From Thiotrichaceae bacterium (GTDB lineage: Bacteria > Pseudomonadota > Gammaproteobacteria > Thiotrichales > Thiotrichaceae), in the NCBI GenBank assembly GCA_027024625.1, contig JALVRY010000428.1, forward strand, positions 1 to 9,217: a stretch of 9,217 nt of DNA, read 5' to 3'. Shown here piece after piece: positions 1 to 5,585 of this stretch. The number at the start of each line of letters is the position of its first letter. Position 1 is the first letter of the stretch. Below the pieces are notes generated by a model. It had not been told where the DNA came from. It searched no databases and saw nothing but the letters and a program-made list of their open reading frames with translations. The position numbers and the translations under genes were made by a program.

Positions 1-36
1 AAGTTATCTAAGCAATATTCATGCCAGTTATTTATA

Positions 37-197
37 CCTGAATCCGTGACTTCACTACGGCACAGTGAATAAGCTATTGATTCATCACGGGTTTAAAAAA
101 TGCCCGCTTAACCTACGGGTGAAGCTAAGATTTTTAAAATCCCGTGCTAAACCAATATCTTATCCCCTGTTATCCGCATTGAAGTCACGGGTTCAGG
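37..197. repeat. MITE-like full-length imperfect hairpin, 161 bp
   Basis: The ends form an inverted repeat: CCTGAATCCGTGACTTCA at 37-54 and, on the other strand, the same 18 bases with one change at 180-197. The similarity continues inward. The left arm (37 to about 100) aligns with the reverse complement of the right arm (about 131-197) with scattered mismatches and small gaps. The whole element could therefore fold into one long hairpin with a loop of about 30 nt. TTATA lies directly on both sides (32-36 and 198-202), a possible 5-bp target duplication, though in AT-rich DNA this is weak evidence. There is no reading frame of note inside. It is related at its ends to the palindrome at 410-456. 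The structure is seen; mobility is inferred. Confidence 0.6.
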
Positions 198-409
198 TTA
201 TATATATTGTGTAAGTCTTTGAGTTGAGAGAGTAAATTGATGAGTTTATTTTAGGGGTATTAGATTAAGTCCAGAAAATTGGAAGTGATACTTTAAGCGT
301 AATCTATAATACTGTTGTCTTGGTGAGGCTAGTCATCAGTATGTTCTAATTAAGTGCATTAGAATATTATGATGATTGCTGGTGGTGCGATTTTTATTTG
401 TTTTGTTAT
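198..409. other. Intergenic DNA with no supported gene
   Basis: No credible coding region on either strand. An exact TATAAT at 305-310 has no good -35 box at normal spacing (TTGGAA at 279-284 is 20 bases away). A 7-bp inverted repeat, TTCTAAT (344-350) with ATTAGAA (358-364), has no T-run and is not a terminator. A 17-codon hydrophobic frame begins at 369 and ends inside the next palindrome; I do not call it a gene. Confidence 0.5.
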
Positions 410-456
410 CCTGAATCAGTGACTTCAATGCGGCATAGTGAAGTCACTGATTCAGG
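410..456. repeat. REP-like palindrome with perfect 18-bp arms
   Basis: CCTGAATCAGTGACTTCA at 410-427 is followed after an 11-base loop by its exact reverse complement at 439-456. The outer arm and the start of the loop resemble the left end of the 37-197 element (shared GTGACTTCA, CGGCA and AGTGAA blocks), and a degenerate relative lies at 3241-3290. This makes it a dispersed palindromic unit rather than a one-off hairpin. There is no T-run after either arm, so it is not a standard intrinsic terminator. Confidence 0.75.
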
Positions 457-467
457 AGTATGTTTAG

Positions 468-639
468 GAGCTTAAGTAGGAGTGTATAATTAATTTAACA
501 AAATTTACGAAGGATATTTTTTGATATTCAAGCCATTATCGAAGAGGCATAGCCGAGCTACGCGACTGAGGGAATGGCTTGAATAGCGGAAAATAGACCA
601 GTAAATTGTTAAATGTGTGTACACTCCTACTTATAGCTC
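468..639. repeat. MITE-like hairpin overlapping the end of the SUMF1 gene
   Basis: TAAGTAGGAGTGT at 473-485 is the reverse complement of 621-633. The pairing extends outward (GAGCT 468-472 with AGCTC 635-639, one-base bulge). It also continues inward with gaps and ends in a perfect 12-bp inner stem, ATTCAAGCCATT at 526-537 with AATGGCTTGAAT at 573-584. Arms of about 70 bases enclose a 35-nt loop at 538-572. The right end covers the TAA stop and last codons of the minus-strand SUMF1-type gene, so the element forms the 3' end of that transcript. There is no U-tract, so terminator function is uncertain, but it may protect the mRNA end. Confidence 0.6.
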
Positions 640-1518
640 ACGTACTAAACGGAAGCCTAAGTTGGTGTCTATCTCATTGATAAAGCGTTTTTTGCGTGCG
701 GCACTGCGAGAAAAGACAGCTGCATCAAACCATGAACCACCTTTGGTCACTAGCCATTGGTTTTCGGCAATACCATGACCAGAGCCGTCTCGGTTAATGC
801 CGAGATGGGAAGTCGTCCAAGCACTGTCGGTAAATTCCCATACATTGCCATGCATATCGTAAAGCCCCCATGCGTTAGGCGGCTTTATACCGACTTCACT
901 TGCGCCAATGGCGGGCATACAGCGGGGCATGTACCAGCGTTTTTTTTCTTTTGCCTCATTATAGGGGAAGTTGGAGTCGAAGTTGATCTCCTTGCAACTC
1001 ACGCTTTCTCCAAAAGAGAAAGGGGTCGATGTGCCAGCCCTTGCTGCGTACTCCCATTCAACTTCAGTTGGCAAACGATAGCTCTCCCCGGTTTGCTCGC
1101 TTAGCCATTTGGCATAAAGCTTTGCATCGCTTGAGCGTACGTTGATAACAGGATATTTACCTTTAGCCCAGAGCAAGTCGGGGCGTAAAGCCCATTCGGT
1201 ATCGTCACGAAATCTCTCAAACTCTTCCGCAGTGATAGTATAACGCCCGATAGCAAAAGGTTTTTGTATCGTAATATAACTCTGGGGTGCTTCTTCCGGA
1301 CGATGACCAAACTCCCGTGGTGTTGATCCTAATTCAAAATGTCCCGCAGGAATAACAGCCATTTCAGGGCTGTATCCGCCTCGCTTCATGCTATCTGAAA
1401 AATAAGGTGCGATGCCGTGTTGTATGGCTGACTCTTTTTGTAACGCAATAATCTCTTCTTCCGTTAAGTCAGGTAGAAAAGAGAAGAGCGATTCTGATTG
1501 CAGTCCGTGATTTTGCAT
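631..1518 (-). CDS. SUMF1/FGE-fold protein lacking catalytic cysteines
   Basis: This 295-residue protein has the formylglycine-generating enzyme (SUMF1, PF03781) fold. About 50 N-terminal residues lead into the typical domain start PEMAVIPAGHFELGS (51-65). Family motifs follow: RLPTEVEWEYAARAG (148-162), PNAWGLYDMHGNVWE (214-228), KGGSWFD (259-265) and the C-terminal NLGFRLVREL (286-295). Genuine sulfatase-activating enzymes carry two copper-binding cysteines just after the GGS motif. Here the equivalent positions appear to be Asp265 and Ser270, so formylglycine synthesis is unlikely. No signal peptide, membrane segment or DinB-like domain is visible, so it is probably cytoplasmic. No sulfatase gene is nearby and its role is unknown. 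The ATG at 1518 gives a full-length domain, but no Shine-Dalgarno sequence precedes it; Met44 is the next in-frame choice. The stop lies in an inverted-repeat element. Family call is firm, function is not. Confidence 0.88.
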   Translation of the reverse strand: MQNHGLQSESLFSFLPDLTEEEIIALQKESAIQHGIAPYFSDSMKRGGYSPEMAVIPAGHFELGSTPREFGHRPEEAPQSYITIQKPFAIGRYTITAEEFERFRDDTEWALRPDLLWAKGKYPVINVRSSDAKLYAKWLSEQTGESYRLPTEVEWEYAARAGTSTPFSFGESVSCKEINFDSNFPYNEAKEKKRWYMPRCMPAIGASEVGIKPPNAWGLYDMHGNVWEFTDSAWTTSHLGINRDGSGHGIAENQWLVTKGGSWFDAAVFSRSAARKKRFINEIDTNLGFRLVREL

Positions 1519-1737
1519 AGTTATATGGTTGTTTTAAAGGCTGATCAACAGCAGGATTGATGAGATTGATAAATTAACATTGTGGATTTTCTTTATGCAA
1601 TGAAAATTAACAAAATTAATTCCCACTTTATTCAAATAGTAAAGAAATTGTATGATTATTGACCTATAACTGTAGGTATTGAAACGTAATTCAAATATCA
1701 CAGCTATGCTTCAAGGTATGTTTTTTTACTTTACTTG

Positions 1738-1747
1738 AGTAGGAGTG
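1738..1747 (+). repeat. AGTAGGAGTG intergenic motif copy
   Basis: An exact copy of the 10-mer also found at 475-484 and 3261-3270, and inverted at 622-631. Here it stands alone, 45 bases upstream of the small gene at 1793, probably within its leader or promoter. It could be a remnant of a repeat end or a protein-binding site; the sequence does not decide. Confidence 0.5.
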
Positions 1748-1792
1748 CACTCTCTTTAGTTGTGAGTTAATCGCTATCAAAGGGTAATAAAA

Positions 1793-1987
1793 ATGATGAT
1801 GGAAAATAACAAAAAATATGATGTTCTTCAATTTTATAAAAATACCGATAATATGAGGTACTTTCTTGATGGAATTATCGAACAACGGAGAGATTTAGGC
1901 GAACTCGCTCGAGAGATTGAACTGCTGCTAAGGATCGCAGGCGTAACAGCCAGTTCTGATCCTAAACTACCTAATTACTATCATTAA
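1793..1987 (+). CDS. Small hypothetical protein, 64 residues
   Basis: I do not recognise this protein. It is charged and probably mostly helical, with an Arg/Glu/Leu-rich amphipathic stretch (roughly residues 25-50, around RRDLGELAREIELLLRIAGV) and a polar tail ending PNYYH. It has no cysteine, signal peptide or membrane segment. Support for a real gene comes from AAAGGG at 1779-1784, eight bases before the ATG at 1793 (a second and third ATG follow immediately), and from a strong terminator 104 bases past the stop. It reads divergently from the SUMF1-type gene and sits apart from mak, so it looks like a single-gene unit. No clear -35/-10 pair was found, although TTGAAA at 1679-1684 and TATGCT at 1705-1710 are loosely placed. 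A helical regulator or toxin/antitoxin-type protein is possible, but nothing shows it. Confidence 0.5.
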   Translation: MMMENNKKYDVLQFYKNTDNMRYFLDGIIEQRRDLGELAREIELLLRIAGVTASSDPKLPNYYH

Positions 1988-2090
1988 AAACCTTTGGGGT
2001 GTTTCAGCTAGGAATATCGAACAAAATCAACAATCAAGAGTCTGAATTTATGAAGGCTTTGAGAGAGCCCTCATTTGAGTTGGGAGTTTT

Positions 2091-2121
2091 AACCCAGTTA
2101 CTTTTGTAACTGGGTTTTTTT
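2091..2121 (+). terminator. Rho-independent terminator
   Basis: AACCCAGTTA (2091-2100) and TAACTGGGTT (2107-2116) form a perfect 10-bp stem with a 6-base loop, followed by T residues to 2121. This is a textbook intrinsic terminator on the plus strand. It ends the transcript of the small gene at 1793-1987 and isolates it from mak, so mak should have its own promoter in 2122-2206. Confidence 0.92.
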
Positions 2122-2133
2122 ATGGGTGATAAT

Positions 2134-2152
2134 AATCCAATAAACTTGGATT
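2134..2152. promoter_or_regulatory. Possible operator upstream of mak
   Basis: AATCCAA (2134-2140) and TTGGATT (2146-2152) form a 7-bp inverted repeat with a 5-base spacer. It lies between the terminator and mak, about 65 bases before the start codon, where a repressor site could sit. No convincing sigma-70 box pair accompanies it and no regulator gene is adjacent, so this is only a candidate. Confidence 0.25.
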
Positions 2153-2206
2153 CTTTCTTAATTTACATGATTGCATTATCTTAATAGTGCTTAATTGTTA
2201 ACCCAT

Positions 2207-2212
2207 AAAGGA
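2207..2212 (+). promoter_or_regulatory. Ribosome binding site deciding the mak start
   Basis: AAAGGA lies 6 bases before the second of two tandem ATG codons (2219) but only 3 bases before the first (2216). The spacing favours 2219, which also matches the [11 protein letters not shown] start of E. coli Mak. Confidence 0.65.
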
Positions 2213-2218
2213 TAAATG

Positions 2219-3112
2219 ATGCGTTTAGGAATAGACCTCGGTGGTACTAAGATTGAAATTATTGCTTTGGATGATAATGGCGAAACTTTGTTGCGAGAAC
2301 GTGTTGATACGCCAAAGGGGGATTATTTAGCGACCTTACAAACCATTGTCGATTTAGTGGGTTTGGCGGAAAAGCAAACTGGGGAAACAGGTAGTGTTGG
2401 GGTTGGGACACCAGGGGCAATATCGCCTGCAACGGGCTTGATGAAAAATTCGAATTCTATTTGTCTTAATGGCATGCCTTTCCAAAAAGATTTGCAGTCT
2501 ATGCTGGGAAAAGAGGTGCGTATTGCAAATGATGCTAATTGCTTGGCGCTATCGGAAGCGGTTGATGGTGCTGCTCAGGGGGCGGAGATTGTATTTGGGG
2601 TGATTATTGGTACAGGTGTTGGAGCTGGTGTTGTTGTGAATCAACAAGTATTAACGGGGATAAATGGTATTGCAGGTGAATGGGGGCATAATCCCCTACC
2701 TTGGCCAACACAACAAGAGTTGAAGGGGCATGATTGTTACTGTGGTAAGCAGGGATGTATCGAGACTTTTCTATCGGGTACGGGCTTGGAGCAATATTAT
2801 CAGGAAAGCTCAAAGAAAAGACTCACGGCGAAGGCGATTGTAGAAAAGGCAGAGCAGGGTGATGACCTATGTGAACAGTTAGTTTCCGACTATGAAGAAC
2901 GCTTAGCCAAGGCTCTTGCTCACGTAATTAATATTTTAGATCCTAGCGTTATTGTATTGGGCGGTGGGATGTCTAATGTGAGTCGTTTATATGACAATGT
3001 CCCGAGAAAATGGGGAGCATATGTTTTTTCAGATGTGGTAATGACTCAGTTAGTTGCTGCGAAATATGGTGATTCTAGCGGTGTTCGGGGTGCAGCTTGG
3101 TTGTGGGGATAA
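2219..3112 (+). CDS. mak: ROK-family fructokinase Mak
   Basis: ATP-dependent sugar kinase of the ROK family, expected to convert fructose (and perhaps other hexoses such as mannose) to the 6-phosphate in the cytoplasm. Numbering from the ATG at 2216 (298 residues), visible motifs are the phosphate-binding loop DLGGTK (7-12), ANDAN (104-108) with likely catalytic base Asp106, GTGVGAG (132-138), EWGHNPLPW (155-163) and the zinc site formed by His158, Cys174, Cys176 and Cys181 in [24 protein letters not shown] (241-254) and [13 protein letters not shown] near the end match E. coli Mak almost word for word, so this is Mak rather than NagK or a ROK repressor (no HTH domain). The preferred start is 2219 on ribosome-site spacing. 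It is preceded by a terminator, and no transport or catabolic gene is adjacent. No clear terminator follows. Intact, with normal family length. Confidence 0.93.
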   Translation: MRLGIDLGGTKIEIIALDDNGETLLRERVDTPKGDYLATLQTIVDLVGLAEKQTGETGSVGVGTPGAISPATGLMKNSNSICLNGMPFQKDLQSMLGKEVRIANDANCLALSEAVDGAAQGAEIVFGVIIGTGVGAGVVVNQQVLTGINGIAGEWGHNPLPWPTQQELKGHDCYCGKQGCIETFLSGTGLEQYYQESSKKRLTAKAIVEKAEQGDDLCEQLVSDYEERLAKALAHVINILDPSVIVLGGGMSNVSRLYDNVPRKWGAYVFSDVVMTQLVAAKYGDSSGVRGAAWLWG

Positions 3113-3124
3113 CTTATACATGAA

Positions 3125-3178
3125 TACCGAATATTCTTATAAATCTACCGAATATCATGCTTATTAGTAAAACTAATA
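3125..3178. promoter_or_regulatory. Direct repeat and inverted repeat downstream of mak
   Basis: TACCGAATAT occurs at 3125-3134 and again at 3146-3155, exactly 21 bases apart (about two helical turns). A perfect inverted repeat follows: TATTAGT (3162-3168), AAA, ACTAATA (3172-3178). The pair sits just after the mak stop and about 200 bases before pilV. Helically phased direct repeats can be regulator sites, for pilV or for an unseen promoter, but this is inference from spacing alone. The inverted repeat has no T-run and is not a typical terminator. Confidence 0.3.
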
Positions 3179-3240
3179 GAATCAATTAATATCTCATGTA
3201 GGATGTTTTTTATGAGAAGGCGTTAGCTTCTTCTCCTAAG

Positions 3241-3290
3241 CTGAATCAATAATTTCACTAAGTAGGAGTGCATAAGTTATAGATTCAGGC
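3241..3290. repeat. Degenerate REP-like palindromic unit
   Basis: It begins CTGAATCA (3241-3248) and ends GATTCAGG (3283-3290 by alignment), forming an imperfect inverted repeat like the unit at 410-456. The inner block ATAAGTTATAGATTCA resembles ATAAGCTATTGATTCA in the 37-197 element. Its centre holds an exact AGTAGGAGTG (3261-3270), so two otherwise separate repeat motifs are joined here. It lies in the 247-bp gap between mak and pilV, about 70 bases before pilV, where it could influence pilV transcription or act as the 3' end of mak mRNA. Confidence 0.55.
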
Positions 3291-3359
3291 TTAAAGCAGA
3301 TTGCGATAGATACAAAAAATAATACTTGTCGTAATGTCTTCAAGCTATCTAATTGGTAG

Positions 3360-3902
3360 ATGAAAATGAATAAAAATATCCCAAGTACGTTAATGCTTAA
3401 TGGTCAAACTCATCAATCATCGGGTTTTGCCATGATTGAAGTGTTGATTTCAGTTGTCATTTTATCTGTTGCCTTACTAGGACTGGCGGGATTGCAGGTT
3501 GTTGGTATGAAAGGTACACAGCATGCTGTGATGACAACCCAAGCAACATTATTGACACAGCGTTTAGCAGAGAAAATTCGTGCAAACCCTGATGGTAACT
3601 ATAACCAAGCAATAGATTGTTCAGTAGCGATTCCTCAAAACTGTAGCCTACATGGCTGTGATCCAGATCAGTTAGCCGTTTATGATTTATACCGTGTGCA
3701 ATGTGGGATGCAAATAGGTGCTGATATGATGGGGGGAATCAGTAATACCTTGATTAATGGTCGCCTACAGATTGTGTGTCCTGCGGGTTTAGGAGCTGCT
3801 TGTAATATTACAACCTTATGGGATGAGCATGTAATCGATGAGAATCAGGTTACTGTCAATGATGTTGTTCCCAAACAGTTGCAACTTGTCGTCGCAAAAT
3901 AG
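3360..3902 (+). CDS. pilV: Type IV pilus minor pilin PilV
   Basis: Minor pilin of the type IV pilus, processed at the inner membrane by prepilin peptidase PilD and thought to join PilW, PilX, FimU and PilE in the complex that primes pilus assembly and supports PilY1. The class III signal is SSG|FAMIE: cleavage after Gly22, Phe23 as the methylated +1 residue and Glu27 as +5, followed by a hydrophobic helix (about 25-45). The PilV-type pattern is clear in QATLLTQRLAEKIRANPDG (61-79) and the cysteine-rich stretch C87, C95, C100-DPDQLAVYDLYRVQ-C115, with C140 and C148. The 22-residue leader is long; the ATG at 3366 (Met3) is an alternative, and only a weak GGTAG precedes the start. It is the first gene of the cluster here, with no fimU/fimT directly upstream. 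Length (180) is usual. Confidence 0.9.
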   Translation: MKMNKNIPSTLMLNGQTHQSSGFAMIEVLISVVILSVALLGLAGLQVVGMKGTQHAVMTTQATLLTQRLAEKIRANPDGNYNQAIDCSVAIPQNCSLHGCDPDQLAVYDLYRVQCGMQIGADMMGGISNTLINGRLQIVCPAGLGAACNITTLWDEHVIDENQVTVNDVVPKQLQLVVAK

Positions 3903-3915
3903 GGAATTAATTCCC
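3902..3915. repeat. 14-bp perfect palindrome after pilV
   Basis: GGGAATTAATTCCC starts on the last base of the pilV stop codon. With no loop it cannot be a good terminator hairpin. It is more like a dimeric protein-binding site or chance in AT-rich DNA. It lies in the 64-bp pilV-pilW gap. Confidence 0.3.
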
Positions 3916-3966
3916 ATATTCAAGTGGAATAATGATCCGTCATAAAACAATAACTGGCACATAATA

Positions 3967-4812
3967 ATGACTAAAAATAATCAGCCAAAAATAACTGGTT
4001 TTACCTTAATCGAGTTGCTTATCAGCATGGTCTTGAGTCTCTTTTTGATCGGTGGTGTGATCAGCATTTATGTATCGAGTCAAAAAACAGCACACATGCG
4101 AGAAGAACTATCGGGTATTGATGATAATGGGCGGGCGGCTATTCGAGCATTAACGCATTATATTGAGCATGCCGGCTATGCGACAATGATACATCGACCA
4201 TTGAGTCGTTATATTGTTGGTACAGGTGAGGTTATTAACTCGGGTGTCTGTGGGCTTGGATCAAATAACTTGGCTGGTGGTTCTATTGTTGATGGTAGCA
4301 ATACAAATGATAGTCATGATGGAGTTGCTCCTGCCGCAGATAGAATTACTGTTGTTGCACTGGCAGATGGTCTACCTAATGGGATTTCTAATGACTGTAG
4401 TGGTCAAGCTTTGCGAGCCGAATGTCTAAATTCCAGTGCTGAAATTTATAATAGTTTTTATATCACTACACCAGCGGGTGAAACAGAGCCTTCTTTATTT
4501 TGTAATGGTTCAGTGGGAGCTAATCCCGTCCGTCTTGCTGAGGGCGTTGAAGATATGCAAATAAAGTATGGTGTGGATACGCTCAGGGGAGATTTAGTTG
4601 CAGATCAGTATCTTGATGCTAATGCAATGGCAGGGCTATGGCAAAGTGTTGTCTCTGTGCAAATTGCGATATTGGTTAGTTCGATAAAAAATGTAAAAAC
4701 AAGCAATGAAGCTCATCGCTATTTATTACTAGATAGAGCTGTTGTTAAGAATGATCGTAAGCAATATGGCGTGTTTACTACTGAAATTAGATTACGTAAT
4801 GTGTTGTTATAG
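3967..4812 (+). CDS. pilW: Type IV pilus minor pilin PilW
   Basis: PilW-family minor pilin, inner-membrane anchored and part of the initiation and tip complex for type IV pili. The prepilin signal is KITG|FTLIELLISM, with an 11-residue leader, Phe12 at +1 and Glu16 at +5, then a hydrophobic helix to about residue 36. NGRAAIRALTHYIEHAGY (54-71) and the C-terminal block EDMQIKYGVDT (195-205) followed by WQSVVSVQIAILV (225-237) are characteristic of PilW. Four cysteines (95, 144, 153, 179) could make two periplasmic disulfides. An RGD triplet at 207-209 is probably incidental. It follows pilV by 64 bases and ends 2 bases before pilX. No strong ribosome site is visible ahead of the ATG at 3967; the short leader before the cleavage site supports this start. 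Length of 281 is within the family range. Confidence 0.9.
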   Translation: MTKNNQPKITGFTLIELLISMVLSLFLIGGVISIYVSSQKTAHMREELSGIDDNGRAAIRALTHYIEHAGYATMIHRPLSRYIVGTGEVINSGVCGLGSNNLAGGSIVDGSNTNDSHDGVAPAADRITVVALADGLPNGISNDCSGQALRAECLNSSAEIYNSFYITTPAGETEPSLFCNGSVGANPVRLAEGVEDMQIKYGVDTLRGDLVADQYLDANAMAGLWQSVVSVQIAILVSSIKNVKTSNEAHRYLLLDRAVVKNDRKQYGVFTTEIRLRNVLL

Positions 4813-4814
4813 CA

Positions 4815-5333
4815 ATGAAAAATTATAAAAAACAAACAGGTGCGGTACTACTTTGGTCCTTGGTTATTCTTGTTGTGCTCTTAGTCTTAGGTGTTACTTC
4901 TATACGGATGTCTGGCTTGGATACACGTATCGCAGGGAATGAGATGCATAGCATGTTGACTTATCAAGCAGCAGAATCTGCTATTGCTCGGATAGTGAGT
5001 GCTTCAACAGCAAGGCTTTTTCATCTTGATGCAACATCAAAAGCACCTAATCGTACAACCGAATGGTCAGGCATGAGAGATAGGGTTTCGCTGGATAATA
5101 CAGCAGTTGATGTTACCTCTAAGGCTGATGTTTTTTTGCCCGCTTGGGGTGAAAAGGTAACATGCCCTACCTTAACTGGTTTGGCTAATAGTGTGAATGC
5201 CTCTTATTCAGCAGGCGGGATGGATTGCCAAGTTTATGTGGTAACAGCAAAGGCTAATTTACAGGGTGCATCAGCGAAAAGTCAGCATGATGTTGGGATT
5301 TTTAAATTTATTCCTGCATCGACTAGCCATTGA
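4815..5333 (+). CDS. pilX: Type IV pilus minor pilin PilX
   Basis: PilX-type minor pilin with the PilX N-terminal signature: QTG|AVLLWSLVILVVLLVLG, then SGLDTRIAGNEMHSM (33-47) and TYQAAESAI (49-57). Cleavage is predicted after Gly9, with Ala10 as +1. Position +5 is Trp14, not the glutamate used by most pilins. Lack of Glu5 is known for PilX-like subunits, as for GspK of type II secretion, and fits a place at the very tip of the fibre. Cys117 and Cys138 may form one disulfide. The ATG lies 2 bases after the pilW stop, which suggests translational coupling. After its stop, a 252-base gap holding a hairpin element separates it from pilY1. Length of 172 residues is normal. Confidence 0.88.
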   Translation: MKNYKKQTGAVLLWSLVILVVLLVLGVTSIRMSGLDTRIAGNEMHSMLTYQAAESAIARIVSASTARLFHLDATSKAPNRTTEWSGMRDRVSLDNTAVDVTSKADVFLPAWGEKVTCPTLTGLANSVNASYSAGGMDCQVYVVTAKANLQGASAKSQHDVGIFKFIPASTSH

Positions 5334-5357
5334 TATGGAATAAGAGTGTTTTAACTC

Positions 5358-5524
5358 CTAGGAGGCTGTCTGAGAATAGCAAGCGTAGCGAAAATTTGGC
5401 TGATTAGTGTCTGTTTTTCGTTCAGATAAGGAGAATGGTTGTTCCCTTTGACGAATTTGAACGGAAAATAGGTGCAATCAGGCAGATTTGCAGTAGCTTG
5501 TTCTACTCTTAGGCAGCCTCCTAG
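5358..5524. mobile_element. MITE-like hairpin between pilX and pilY1
   Basis: CTAG flanks the element on both sides (5358-5361 and 5521-5524), a likely 4-bp target duplication. The termini inside are GAGGCTGTCTGAGAATAG on the left and its imperfect complement on the right (20 of 24 positions match, counting CTAG). Pairing continues inward: 5392-5405 with 5476-5489 (12 of 14) and 5411-5423 with 5459-5471 (11 of 13), leaving a 35-base loop. The unit of about 159 bp is thus nearly one long hairpin with no gene inside. Terminal repeats and a CTAG target recall IS5-family derivatives, which often choose YTAR sites, but the family is inferred. Without it the pilX-pilY1 gap would be about 89 bases. 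Read-through transcription would place the hairpin in the operon mRNA. Confidence 0.7.
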
Positions 5525-5574
5525 TACTCCAGTAACAATACTAAAAATAATAAATCATCTGCGATAGGCAGGTA

Positions 5575-5580
5575 GTGAGG
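5575..5580 (+). promoter_or_regulatory. Ribosome binding site of pilY1
   Basis: GTGAGG ends 5 bases before the ATG at 5586. It is the clearest Shine-Dalgarno sequence in the pil cluster, so pilY1 can be translated independently of pilX despite the hairpin element between them. Confidence 0.6.
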
Positions 5581-5585
5581 TCATT

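Noticed and set aside
305..310. Perfect TATAAT as a promoter
   Set aside because: No -35 box at 16-18 bases and no supported gene downstream on that strand.
369..422. 17-codon hydrophobic peptide frame (MMIAGG...)
   Set aside because: Too short, no ribosome site, and the stop falls in the 410-456 palindrome.
526..584. Inner stem as an intrinsic terminator of the SUMF1-type gene
   Set aside because: The 12-bp stem has a 35-base loop and no U-tract on the minus strand; it fits better as the core of a full-length hairpin element.
1..630. CRISPR array or integrase attachment site in the repeat-rich left end
   Set aside because: The repeats are inverted and of different families, not evenly spaced direct repeats, and no cas, integrase or tRNA sequence is present.
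757..1104. Plus-strand open frame of 115 codons
   Set aside because: It is antisense to the SUMF1 domain core, whose motifs are clear on the minus strand; its translation shows no domain and it has no good ribosome site.
1691..1885. Minus-strand frame of 64 codons overlapping the small gene
   Set aside because: It starts inside the plus-strand gene, has low-complexity content and lacks a ribosome site; the plus-strand reading is better supported.
2050..2109. 19-codon frame running into the terminator
   Set aside because: Only a weak upstream purine stretch and no recognisable product; its stop lies in the terminator hairpin, so it is most likely leader or UTR sequence.
3212..3235. GAGAAG/CTTCTC hairpin as a mak terminator
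   Set aside because: The T-run lies before the stem rather than after it on the plus strand, and no U-tract follows on either strand.
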